Assembly (NCBI GenBank): GCA_937873695.1
Contig: CALMYL010000011.1
Location: 25,566-89,565, forward strand
Reading direction: 5' to 3'
From: an uncultured Ignavibacteria bacterium
GTDB taxonomy: Bacteria > Bacteroidota > Ignavibacteria > Tepidaquicellales > OLB5
DNA length: 64,000 nt
Shown here: piece after piece, positions 46,383 through 55,249 of the stretch
Numbering within the stretch: the first letter of the stretch is position 1
How the letters are laid out: each line of letters begins with the position of its first letter
Notes under the pieces: model-generated
Told to the model about the DNA's origin: nothing
The model's database searches: none
What the model saw: the letters and a program-made list of their open reading frames with translations, nothing else
Program-made: the position numbers and the translations under genes

Positions 46383-48412
46383 AAAAGTGTAGAATTGTAA
46401 TTCTGTTGTTTCTTCAATTATTGCTATTAATTGATGTCAATGCTGATATCAAATTGGAAATAGATGTCAATAAGAGCAGCTCATTTAATTGTATCAAAGT
46501 CAGTACCGATAACAGCTTTTTCTACCCGTCTGTTTTTGGAGGTATTTCAGTTGTAACAGATAAAGGGGCAATTTATCATCCATGGTCTGAGGGAGTCAAA
46601 TTTTTCTTGGTAAGCTCAAGTGATGTAAATTCTGAATGGATTATGTACAAAGAAAACGAATTTTATTATCATTATTTTGTAAAAATAAAAAAAAGTGGTA
46701 ATTCGGCGGAGGTTAATCTAAGAGATGCGGGAGTTATTCTGAATAATGATACTTTGAATTATGAATATGCTGAGGTGTATGCTGTTTACTTGGATAGAAG
46801 TGAAAACTCAAATAATCCGCATATTATTGGAGTTCCATACTTAACCACTTTTAATATTCTGCTGTCAAACAATGTTTTTGTTTCAATGTATTTCGATTGG
46901 TACAAAACAAATGCTTCACAATTGATTCCATACAATTATGTATACACAAAAAGTTCTGTGTACTATTCTCAATTTGCTTTGTACAATAAATTAACTAACA
47001 ATAAGAGAAATCGTCTTGATGAAACTGTAATCCTGAAAGTTTCTGAAAATATTGATGATGTGTTTCCGGAAATTATGAATCCGGTTTCCAATTATTACGA
47101 AGAATCATCCAAAAGAATTGTTTTTGATGATTGGTTACCTTTTAACAAATCTTATAGTGCATTAAAAGAGTTGAAGAGTGTTGGCGTAAATAATATTTGG
47201 CACATTTTGCATGACTGGCAAAATGGCGGCTATGATGTTTCTTTGCCTGATACGTATCCGGCAAATGAACGGTATGGAGGAAATGATGAGCTGAAAAAGA
47301 TCAGTAATTTTAATAAAGAAAATAATAACCTTTTTGCACTTCATGAAAATTATATTGATATTTTTAAAACCTCAACGAAGTTTGCTGGAAAAAACCTGGC
47401 TCTTAATTCAGCTTCAGAGTATGTATTTAACTGGTTTAATCCCAACAATTCAGACTCTTCATTTCTGGTGAAACCCGGGAAAGTCATTTCAATTATGACT
47501 CCTTATTCGGAGCTCATTCATAAAGAATTTGGTACTACATCAACTTATCATGATGTTAGTTCATCTTACGATCCATCCAAATTTGTTGATTATGATCACA
47601 ATACACAAAACGCGGGGAAATTTCTGCAACCTTATAATTCGTCTATTCGAATAGCTGATATGTTAAGAAACATACATAACGGACCTGTCAGTGGTGAGGG
47701 TCTCGCACATTTTTTGTTTGCGGGTCATTATGACGACTTTAGCGCTCAAATACATACGGGCAAGAGCTTACCAGGAGCATATTATGGACAAACAGAAAAA
47801 TTTGGGGGCTTTTATAAACCATTAATGGTTAATTTTGATCTTAAGGAAATGAAACCTAAAACATTCGTTCACGGAATTGGATTCTATGAGAGATTTTTTT
47901 ATAACACAAATTACTGGCAATACATGGGAAAAGGACGAGATTCAGCCTTAATGTACGCAGCGACGGAAATTGCTTATGGACATGGTGCTTTTTTTTCTTC
48001 GCATTCTTATAATTTGATCGAACAGTCAGGTATTGAATTTAATTTTGTTTACCCTTTACAGTTGAAATATAAAGATGCATATGTAAGGAATATCCTATAC
48101 CATGATCCTTCTGATAATAGACTGTATACTGCATCAGATTATATAAGAAAATACCCCGATACTTTCGATTCTTTTGATAATAAAAATTTTATGTCTCAAT
48201 TATATGTAGAGTATGATAATAATTTAATAATTTATGTCAATCGGCATCCTAAATATAAATGGTTCATCGATTTAGGTGAAGTATACGGCTATTACAACTA
48301 TCACGCAAGTAAATTTGATAGTGATTCATTGTTTTTAGGAATGAGTAAGGGCGGCAAATTTATTTTGCCGGAATCTTCGGGCTGGTTATCATATCTGCCA
48401 AGTAAACAGTAA
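46379..48412 (+). CDS. Large exported protein, possibly a glycoside hydrolase-like TIM barrel
   Basis: 677 residues. The signal peptide is 1-22. An N-terminal beta-rich part (23-235) is followed by a region that reads like a TIM barrel: VFDDWLPFNKSYSALKELKSVGVNNIWHILHDWQNGG, FALHENYIDIF, MTPYSELIHKEFGTTSTYHDVSSSYDP, and later GEGLAHFLFAGHYDDFS. Repeated Asp/Glu after strand-like segments suits a retaining glycosidase of the DUF5696/GH101-like kind, but no catalytic residue can be assigned. Its place in the locus suggests trimming or release of polymer. TTG start overlapping the previous stop. Confidence 0.55.
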   Translation: MKKCRIVILLFLQLLLLIDVNADIKLEIDVNKSSSFNCIKVSTDNSFFYPSVFGGISVVTDKGAIYHPWSEGVKFFLVSSSDVNSEWIMYKENEFYYHYFVKIKKSGNSAEVNLRDAGVILNNDTLNYEYAEVYAVYLDRSENSNNPHIIGVPYLTTFNILLSNNVFVSMYFDWYKTNASQLIPYNYVYTKSSVYYSQFALYNKLTNNKRNRLDETVILKVSENIDDVFPEIMNPVSNYYEESSKRIVFDDWLPFNKSYSALKELKSVGVNNIWHILHDWQNGGYDVSLPDTYPANERYGGNDELKKISNFNKENNNLFALHENYIDIFKTSTKFAGKNLALNSASEYVFNWFNPNNSDSSFLVKPGKVISIMTPYSELIHKEFGTTSTYHDVSSSYDPSKFVDYDHNTQNAGKFLQPYNSSIRIADMLRNIHNGPVSGEGLAHFLFAGHYDDFSAQIHTGKSLPGAYYGQTEKFGGFYKPLMVNFDLKEMKPKTFVHGIGFYERFFYNTNYWQYMGKGRDSALMYAATEIAYGHGAFFSSHSYNLIEQSGIEFNFVYPLQLKYKDAYVRNILYHDPSDNRLYTASDYIRKYPDTFDSFDNKNFMSQLYVEYDNNLIIYVNRHPKYKWFIDLGEVYGYYNYHASKFDSDSLFLGMSKGGKFILPESSGWLSYLPSKQ

Positions 48413-48430
48413 TACAAGGAAAATAATTCA

Positions 48431-49252
48431 ATGTCAAAGAAAATTAGAATATTTATAAAGAGAATGCATCTTTTGCATTCAATTTTTAGAAATCTCAGAC
48501 TGTTCATAAAAAAACATAAGTATAGGAAATTCTTTGAAAATCATGAAGCTTCTGAAGGAAAAATAAGTTTCCGGGATGAAATGTTTGAGGGTAATTTGGA
48601 TCATTATCTTTCTGTAGGAAAATCGGCTATGATTATCATTGAGGATACATTGCGAATTGCTGAAAAAAGGTTTGAGAATTTGAACGCAGTCTTGGATATA
48701 CCCTGCGGACACGGTAGAGTAATGCGGCACATGGTAAAGAAAGTAGATGGCAGAAGAATTACCGGCTGTGACCTGGATTTTGAAGCAGTAGAGTTTTGTG
48801 TTAAAGAATTTGGCTGTAAGCCATTGTTTTCAAATGTCGTATTCGAAAATATTGAATTTGAAGAAAAGTTTGATCTTATCTGGGTAGGTTCACTATTTAC
48901 TCATTTAGATGAAAGTTCATTTGAAAGATTGTTAAAAGTATTAATATCCAACTTAAATGATGATGGAATCTTGGTTTTCAGTGCTCATGGCACTTATAGC
49001 CTCGAGATTATTGATAAGTATAATGGGATAGTAGCTGATGGTAAAGTGTTCATTAGAGATCAACTTAATAAAAAGGGTTTTTATTTTACGCCATATGAAA
49101 ATTTAGAGAATTACGGCATCTCGATCTCATTGAAATCTTTTGTCGAAGATAGAATTAATAAAGTGGCTGCTGACAAAATGGCTTTATTGAAATTTACCGC
49201 AAGGGGATGGGATAACCATCATGATGTTTATTCTTACATCAAAAGAAGTTAA
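48431..49252 (+). CDS. SAM-dependent methyltransferase
   Basis: 273 residues. Motif I VLDIPCGHGRVMRHM near residue 90 and GCDLDFEAVEFC (acidic ribose contact) identify the class I fold; FDLIWVGSLFTHLDESSFERLL is motif IV and beyond. A basic N-terminus of about 45 residues precedes it. Probably methylates a sugar of the repeat unit; the target is unknown. It is followed with zero spacing by a TTG-started GT2. Confidence 0.85.
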   Translation: MSKKIRIFIKRMHLLHSIFRNLRLFIKKHKYRKFFENHEASEGKISFRDEMFEGNLDHYLSVGKSAMIIIEDTLRIAEKRFENLNAVLDIPCGHGRVMRHMVKKVDGRRITGCDLDFEAVEFCVKEFGCKPLFSNVVFENIEFEEKFDLIWVGSLFTHLDESSFERLLKVLISNLNDDGILVFSAHGTYSLEIIDKYNGIVADGKVFIRDQLNKKGFYFTPYENLENYGISISLKSFVEDRINKVAADKMALLKFTARGWDNHHDVYSYIKRS

Positions 49253-50191
49253 TTGAAACACTCTTTGGATAATAAAAAGAATACTAAATTAGCAATCTCA
49301 ATAATTATAGTTAACTATAATGTCAGTGCTGAAATTGACCGGTGCCTGGAATCTATTTTCCTAGTCCTGAGAAATATTTCATTGGAAGTTATAGTTATAG
49401 ATAATAATTCACCACAACGTGATATTGAAACTCTGAAGAATAAATATGAGAAAGTGAATTTTGTTTTTCTGAAAGAAAATATAGGATTTGGAAGAGCTAA
49501 TAATAAAGGGGTAGAACTTTCTACTGGAAGATATATTTTATTCCTGAATCCGGATACGATATTGCTGCAGGATTTTGTTTCACCCATCATGTCGTTTTCC
49601 GAAACTAATTCTCAGGTTGGTGCCTGTGGCCCAATGCTTGTTTATGAAGATTTCCGTTTCCAATATTCATTTGGAGGCCGAATGGGATTACTCTATGAAA
49701 CCGCGGAAGCATTTATGTTTATCTCGGCTTATAGAAAGATATTCCGTTTTTTAAAGAAAAAAGATATACTATCAGGAAAGGTGATTAAAGTTGGCTGGTT
49801 AAGCGGTGCCTGTATTATAATAAGATCTGATATAGTTAAAGAAGTAAAGGGGTTTGATCCTGATTATTTTCTAAATTATGAAGATATTGATCTTTGCCGC
49901 AAAGTGGAAGAAGCAGGGTTCAGCAATTACTACTTTCCGTCCTGCAAATGCATTCATCTCGATCACAGCAGTCAAAATAAGAATTATGAAAAATTGGTTT
50001 TTACCAGATATGAAAGCAGATTGATATATGCAGCAAAACATTACGGTCTGATTACACGTTCATTTGTTTTTTGTGTTCATGCAGTTGGAATTGTGATTAG
50101 GATACTCACAACCTCTATTTTTTACAAAGGTTCAGAAAAAAATCAAAGACAGAATGGTTATATTAAAGCACTTAAACTTTATTTCTCGTAG
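49253..50191 (+). CDS. Glycosyltransferase family 2 (rhamnosyltransferase-like)
   Basis: 312 residues. ISIIIVNYNVSAEIDRCLESIF, VIDNNSPQRDIETL, ENIGFGRANNKGVELSTGRYILFLNPDTIL (DxT metal motif) and WLSGACIIIRSDIVKEVKGFDPDYFLNYEDIDLCRKVEEAG form the well-known pattern of GT2 proteins such as WbbL rhamnosyltransferases. The specific sugar is not proven. TTG start abutting the methyltransferase stop. Confidence 0.9.
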   Translation: MKHSLDNKKNTKLAISIIIVNYNVSAEIDRCLESIFLVLRNISLEVIVIDNNSPQRDIETLKNKYEKVNFVFLKENIGFGRANNKGVELSTGRYILFLNPDTILLQDFVSPIMSFSETNSQVGACGPMLVYEDFRFQYSFGGRMGLLYETAEAFMFISAYRKIFRFLKKKDILSGKVIKVGWLSGACIIIRSDIVKEVKGFDPDYFLNYEDIDLCRKVEEAGFSNYYFPSCKCIHLDHSSQNKNYEKLVFTRYESRLIYAAKHYGLITRSFVFCVHAVGIVIRILTTSIFYKGSEKNQRQNGYIKALKLYFS

Positions 50192-50198
50192 CTAAATT

Positions 50199-51368
50199 AT
50201 GAAGCATGAAAAAAGAAAAATACTTCATGTTGTTACTAATCTCTCAGATGGTGGTCTGGAAAAAGTAGTTTACCTTATAATTAAGCATTTGGATAATTCG
50301 GAATTTGAACATACTGTTGCGGTTTTAACAAGAAATGAAAATGATTTTCTGGTTGAAAGGTTCAAGGATCTTGGGGTTGAAGTGGTTCCCTTTGATTTTG
50401 ATAACCGATTTCTTAGTTATAAATCAATTCTTAAAAATATTCCGCAGTTGTCAAAGCTTGTAAATCTTATCAGAAGAAAGAAAATTCATGTAGTACACTC
50501 ACATGATGTTTTTCCTGCATTTGTTGCAAGGTTAGCCTATTTGTTTTCTGTATTTATGTTCTTTAAACCTAAAAGAGTTATTGTAACACTTCATAATATC
50601 TATTTTTGGCTTTCTCCAGTTCATCACTTTGTGAACAAAATACTTAGTATTCTTACTTACAGAATTGTGTGTGTTTCGAACGCAGTCATGGATTACTCAA
50701 TAATAAATGATAAAATAAAGAGATCGAAATACCAGGTTATTTTTAATGGAGTTGAATCAGAAGCATATTCACCTGACCCGCAATGTATTAAAAAATATTA
50801 CACTGAATTTGGCTATAAAGCAAATAACTTCATTATAGGAAATGTGGGGGTACTTTCAGTCAGGAAAGGGCAGAAATACTTAATAAAAGCTTTTGACCTG
50901 TTTGTTAAGAAAGTCCCTGAAGCAAGACTTATGATAATAGGCAGCGAGAGATCTCATGAAAAAGAAATTGCTAATGAAATTTATGAATTGATTAAGATGC
51001 GCGAGCTTGAGAAGTATATTAAGATAGTTCCTCCGAGAGTTGATATAAATAAAATTTATAATGTTTTTGATATTTATGCTATGCCATCTGTTTCAGAGGG
51101 GCAGAGTCTGAGTGCAATTGAAGCAATGTTAAATTCAAGGATTTGTCTATTCTCTGATATTGCACCTTTCAAAGAAATGATAACGGTTGGACAGAATGGA
51201 TTTTTGTTCAGATCTGAGGATATAGAAGACATATTTTACAAACTGCAGTATATTTACGATAATTATTCAAAGCTGAATATTGTTGGCAAAAATGCCAGGG
51301 AAGAAGCTCTCTGTAAATATAACGTTGTGAATATGTCTAATTCTTATGGCTTACTATACAGTATTTAA
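50199..51368 (+). CDS. Glycosyltransferase family 4 (GT-B)
   Basis: 389 residues. HVVTNLSDGGLEKVVYLIIKHL (Gly-rich loop), VVHSHDVFPAFVARLAY, the central VGVLSVRKGQKYLIKAFDLF and MIIGSERSHEKEI, then YAMPSVSEGQSLSAIEAMLN with the E-x7-E motif. This is the GT4 pattern. Different from the GT4 at 45207, so probably another linkage. Confidence 0.92.
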   Translation: MKHEKRKILHVVTNLSDGGLEKVVYLIIKHLDNSEFEHTVAVLTRNENDFLVERFKDLGVEVVPFDFDNRFLSYKSILKNIPQLSKLVNLIRRKKIHVVHSHDVFPAFVARLAYLFSVFMFFKPKRVIVTLHNIYFWLSPVHHFVNKILSILTYRIVCVSNAVMDYSIINDKIKRSKYQVIFNGVESEAYSPDPQCIKKYYTEFGYKANNFIIGNVGVLSVRKGQKYLIKAFDLFVKKVPEARLMIIGSERSHEKEIANEIYELIKMRELEKYIKIVPPRVDINKIYNVFDIYAMPSVSEGQSLSAIEAMLNSRICLFSDIAPFKEMITVGQNGFLFRSEDIEDIFYKLQYIYDNYSKLNIVGKNAREEALCKYNVVNMSNSYGLLYSI

Positions 51369-51407
51369 TCTATTATTTTATATGAAAATTTACGATTTTT
51401 GAAAAAT

Positions 51408-52235
51408 ATGGGATTTTTGACAAAATTTTATTATCCACCGGTTCATTTTTTTACACTTTGGTTCTCAGAATCAATGATATACAACTTGAAAGACAATGGA
51501 TACGTTGTTGCCAAAGGGTCTTCTATACTTGACGTGGGTTGCGGATTGGGTTATCATTGCCAGAATATGCTGAAATTCGACTTAAAGGAAAGCATGGGCG
51601 TAGATATTTCGAAAGAAACCATTGAATTAATTGGTTCTTTCAATACTAAACCTGTTTTCAGAACTCTGGATATCTGTAACGATGATATAAGTGAGTATAT
51701 TGGAAAGTTTGATATAATATTTTCAAGCGATGTTTATGAACATGTAGATGACCCTGACCTTATGCTGCAAAATCTTCATAAATTACTGAAAGAAGGAGGG
51801 GTAATTTCAATTACTTTTCCCAATTGGCTCCATCATGGACAAAATCAGTTTCAAAATGCAGATGATTTTAAAGCGAAACTTTTGAGCTCTGGGTTTTCCA
51901 ATGCAATCGTCAAGCCAATTGAAGACTATGGGTTTTTATATAAAATTTTTATGAAGCTATATACACTCGCACAATTGCTTTCTGATAAAGTACTGTCAGT
52001 TAAAAGAGTAGAATTTCAGGGCTCAGGAATGCCGGAATCAGATGAGTTCCATGAAATGTATGCTTATAAAAAAATATCAAAATTGAAAAAATATAAAGTT
52101 TTATGTATCGTGATAAATGTGATGTATAGAATTATTGCTTCAATAATTAATATAAGACCTCCATATATAGAAGATAAAAAAGATCCTGAAGTACTGGGAA
52201 AGAGAATAATAGTATATGCACAAAAATCCGTGTAA
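51408..52235 (+). CDS. SAM-dependent methyltransferase
   Basis: About 275 residues. Motif I ILDVGCGLGYHCQNML near residue 44, MGVDISKETIELIG, and FDIIFSSDVYEHVDDPDLMLQNLHKLLKEGGVISITFPN are classic class I methyltransferase segments. A long C-terminal region with hydrophobic stretches (VLCIVINVMYRIIASIINI) may touch the membrane. ATG 51408 is chosen; a TTG at 51399 would add MKN. No clear ribosome-binding site for either. Confidence 0.85.
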   Translation: MGFLTKFYYPPVHFFTLWFSESMIYNLKDNGYVVAKGSSILDVGCGLGYHCQNMLKFDLKESMGVDISKETIELIGSFNTKPVFRTLDICNDDISEYIGKFDIIFSSDVYEHVDDPDLMLQNLHKLLKEGGVISITFPNWLHHGQNQFQNADDFKAKLLSSGFSNAIVKPIEDYGFLYKIFMKLYTLAQLLSDKVLSVKRVEFQGSGMPESDEFHEMYAYKKISKLKKYKVLCIVINVMYRIIASIINIRPPYIEDKKDPEVLGKRIIVYAQKSV

Positions 52236-52284
52236 ATGCTCCTTCTGGTTTTTCTTTGCATATTATGAATTTTAAGGATCGCCT

Positions 52285-53055
52285 GTGAGAATTCTGGATA
52301 TAGAAAAATACGGTCCTGCTTTTCCATATTTTGAATTTGGAAAGTTCAATGAAATTGAAAAAGAGTATTATATTTATCACATCCCCAGGTTTGAACTGAT
52401 CTTGAGGCTGGTTTCTGATTTGTTGATCAAAAGGAATGAACTCAATGATGGAAAAACAAGAAATCTGAAAATTCTTGATATCGGTCCTCACTTTCTGACT
52501 GAAATATTGAGAAATAGAACGCAGGCAAAAGTTGATCAGCTGGGTTGGAGGTATGATTTTGTTACTAAACCGCGTAATGATGAATTACACATTGAGTTTG
52601 ATCTTAATGATTGTATAAATGAAAGCAAATGGCCCGCAATTGAAAAATATGATATTGTGGTTGCCTGTGAAGTACTTGAACATGTTTATACTTCGTTTGA
52701 TTTTATTTTTCCATTCCTCAAAACTGCGGTTAAAGATTCAGGGTTTTTACTGATTGGTACACCTAATGCGGTCTCTTTAAAAAGGAGACTTGTCATGTTG
52801 TCTGGCAGAAACCCGTTTGACAGGATTACTACGGAAATTTATGATCCAAACCATTTTAGGGAGTATACAAAAAAAGAAATGGTCGAAATTGTATCCGGAT
52901 TCGGGTTTAAATTGAATACTTTTATATGTATGAGTAATTATAATTATATTAATCATGGTTTTATTGGGAAAACTTACAAATTAATATCATCTTTCCTTCC
53001 TTATTCGCTGAAGGATAACATGACATTTGTATTTCAGAAATTTGAAAGGTTATAG
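52285..53055 (+). CDS. SAM-dependent methyltransferase with altered motif I
   Basis: 256 residues. KILDIGPHFLTEIL stands where the Gly-rich GxGxG loop is normal, so cofactor binding may be changed. The rest is conventional: HIEFDLNDC, YDIVVACEVLEHVYTSFDFIFPFLKTAVKDSGFLLIGTPN, YDPNHFREYTKKEMVEIVSGFGF. GTG start with AAGGA at 52274-52278. The stop overlaps the GTG of the next gene. Confidence 0.8.
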   Translation: MRILDIEKYGPAFPYFEFGKFNEIEKEYYIYHIPRFELILRLVSDLLIKRNELNDGKTRNLKILDIGPHFLTEILRNRTQAKVDQLGWRYDFVTKPRNDELHIEFDLNDCINESKWPAIEKYDIVVACEVLEHVYTSFDFIFPFLKTAVKDSGFLLIGTPNAVSLKRRLVMLSGRNPFDRITTEIYDPNHFREYTKKEMVEIVSGFGFKLNTFICMSNYNYINHGFIGKTYKLISSFLPYSLKDNMTFVFQKFERL

Positions 53056-53852
53056 TGGATAAGGAAATTTCTATAATAATAATCTCGTGGAATGCGCTTC
53101 ATTTTCTTGAAAAGTGCCTGCCCTCGATCTATCTTAAGAATCAGGATATTGAATTTGAACTGATCTTGATTGATAACAATTCCACCGATGGTACCGGTGA
53201 GTATGTAAGAAAAAACTATCCGGCTATTAAGTATATTCTTAATCAACAAAACAGGGGGGTTGCTCCCGCAAGAAACCAGGGATTTCAGATAGCGACCGGA
53301 AAATACATTCTGATTCTTGATGTTGACACAGAATTTATTACTGATTCCCCTTTGACTGTCTTACGCAATTATATGGAAAAGAATCCTGATACTGGCCTGA
53401 TAGGGGTTCAGCTTAAATCAGCTGGAGGCGAAATACAAAAAAGCTGCCTTAAATTTCCCAGTATTTGGATTAAACTGAGCGTAAGATTTGAAAGATTCGC
53501 TTTTATCAAGAATTCAAAAATGCTCAGAGATTATTATATGGATGATTTTGATCATGAAAACGTTATGGAGGTTGATTATGTGATCGGGGCATTTCAGTTT
53601 ATCAGGAGAGCTATGATTGAAAAGATTGGGTATTATGATGAACATATCTTTTATGGACCTGAAGATATTGATTATTGTCTAAGAGCCCGGAACAATGGAT
53701 ACAAAGTTGTGTATTATCCAAAAGTGAAATTATTTCATTTTTACCAGAGGATCACAAAGAGACTTTTTACCAAGATCACTTTTAAACATTTTGTAGGATT
53801 GGCTTATTTTTTCAGGAAACACAAGTATATAAATTATCCTAAATTAAATTAA
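53055..53852 (+). CDS. Glycosyltransferase family 2
   Basis: 265 residues. ISIIIISWNALHFLEKCLPSIY, LIDNNSTDGTGEYV, NRGVAPARNQGFQIATGKYILILDVDTEF (DVDT metal motif), GAFQFIRRAMIEKIGYYDEHIFYGPEDIDYCLRARNNG. Typical rhamnosyl-type GT2 layout. GTG start in the TAGTG overlap with the methyltransferase, so translation is coupled. Confidence 0.9.
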   Translation: MDKEISIIIISWNALHFLEKCLPSIYLKNQDIEFELILIDNNSTDGTGEYVRKNYPAIKYILNQQNRGVAPARNQGFQIATGKYILILDVDTEFITDSPLTVLRNYMEKNPDTGLIGVQLKSAGGEIQKSCLKFPSIWIKLSVRFERFAFIKNSKMLRDYYMDDFDHENVMEVDYVIGAFQFIRRAMIEKIGYYDEHIFYGPEDIDYCLRARNNGYKVVYYPKVKLFHFYQRITKRLFTKITFKHFVGLAYFFRKHKYINYPKLN

Positions 53853-53861
53853 TGATCTGAA

Positions 53862-55241
53862 TTGTCACGGTTTAAAGAAAGATTATTGCTGGTGCTTTCT
53901 GATTTCATCACTATAAACGCTGCATGGATACTCTATTACTTGGTCCGTGTTGAGTCCGGCTGGATACCGTACAGTGCTGCGGCAACATTTATAATACCAT
54001 CTTTGGCTATTTATTTTTACTGGGTTGTCATTTTCTCTTTTGCAGGTATATATCAGCACTGGTTCGTAAGATCAAGATTTGATGAATTTGCTTCTGTTCT
54101 GAAAACTATTTCGTTTGGCTGTTTCATTTTGTTCTTTGTTATATTTCTTGATGATGCTATGAGTGATTCAAGGGCAATATCCAGGTTCCTTATACTGATT
54201 TACTGGGGACTTATGGTATTGTCTGTAGGTTCAGGAAGAATACTCATACGAAGCCTTCAGATGACAATGCTGCAGAAGGGAATTGGACTCAGAAATTCAA
54301 TCATTATTGGCGCAAAAAAAAGAGGTAATGAACTGGAAAATCTTCTGGGCAGGTTTCCTCAGCTGGGTTATAAGTTTAAAGGTTTCGTCTCCGTACAAAA
54401 GTCTAACGCCTCCGGGCAGCTTTTAGGTGATATCTTGTCATTAAAGAGGATCATTGATATTTATAAGATATCAGAGGTGCTGATTGCTCTTGAAGAAAAT
54501 GAGAAAGAGAAGTTATTTGATATTATTAGATATTGCCAGGAAACTGATGTAAATATGAAGATAATGCCTGATACATACGAAATAGTGAGCGGTCTTGCAA
54601 AAACAAATCAGCTTTATGGGGTTCCGTTCATTGAGGTAATGCCGGAGATAATGCCATACGGTTCAAAACTTTTTAAGAGGGTACTGGATGTTTTAATTTC
54701 AGCTGTATTGCTTGTAGTACTTTCCCCGCTTCTTATTCTGATAGTTTTGCTGATCAAGGTTTCTTCAAAAGGACCGATCTTTTATAAACAGGAAAGGGTA
54801 GGCAGAAATTCCAGGCAATTCAACATGTATAAATTCCGGTCAATGGTAAAAGATGCTGAAGAATACGGACCTGAATGGGCGGGAGAGAATGATCCCAGGA
54901 TAACCGGTATCGGAAGACTTATAAGAATGGTTTATCTTGATGAAATTCCTCAGTTGATAAATGTTTTAAAAAATGAAATGAGCATTGTTGGACCAAGGCC
55001 TGAGAGACCATTTTTTGTTGAGAAACTCAGTATGGAAATTCCGTATTATTATAAACGACTCAGCGTAAAACCGGGCATAACAGGTTGGGCACAGATAAAG
55101 CACAAATATGATTCAAGCCTGGATGATGTTAAAGAAAAACTTAAGTTTGATTTTTATTACATTGAAAATATGTCTTTAAAGCTTGATTTTAAGATTATGG
55201 TAAACACATTTTTAGTTATAATTTTTATGAAAGGCCACTAA
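53862..55241 (+). CDS. Undecaprenyl-phosphate sugar phosphotransferase (initiating, WbaP/WcaJ-like)
   Basis: 459 residues. Four to five N-terminal membrane helices, then a Rossmann-like CoA-binding region starting SIIIGAKKRGNELENLLG near 145. Then the C-terminal polyprenol phosphoglycosyltransferase domain: KRVLDVLISAVLLVVLSPLL membrane segment, GPIFYKQERVGRNSRQFNMYKFRSM, the catalytic Asp-Glu pair in LDEIPQLINVLKNEMSIVGPRPERP, and KPGITGWAQI. It loads the first sugar-phosphate on the carrier lipid. The catalytic motifs are intact, unlike the relative at 57107. Confidence 0.93.
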   Translation: MSRFKERLLLVLSDFITINAAWILYYLVRVESGWIPYSAAATFIIPSLAIYFYWVVIFSFAGIYQHWFVRSRFDEFASVLKTISFGCFILFFVIFLDDAMSDSRAISRFLILIYWGLMVLSVGSGRILIRSLQMTMLQKGIGLRNSIIIGAKKRGNELENLLGRFPQLGYKFKGFVSVQKSNASGQLLGDILSLKRIIDIYKISEVLIALEENEKEKLFDIIRYCQETDVNMKIMPDTYEIVSGLAKTNQLYGVPFIEVMPEIMPYGSKLFKRVLDVLISAVLLVVLSPLLILIVLLIKVSSKGPIFYKQERVGRNSRQFNMYKFRSMVKDAEEYGPEWAGENDPRITGIGRLIRMVYLDEIPQLINVLKNEMSIVGPRPERPFFVEKLSMEIPYYYKRLSVKPGITGWAQIKHKYDSSLDDVKEKLKFDFYYIENMSLKLDFKIMVNTFLVIIFMKGH

Positions 55242-55249
55242 TATATTAT

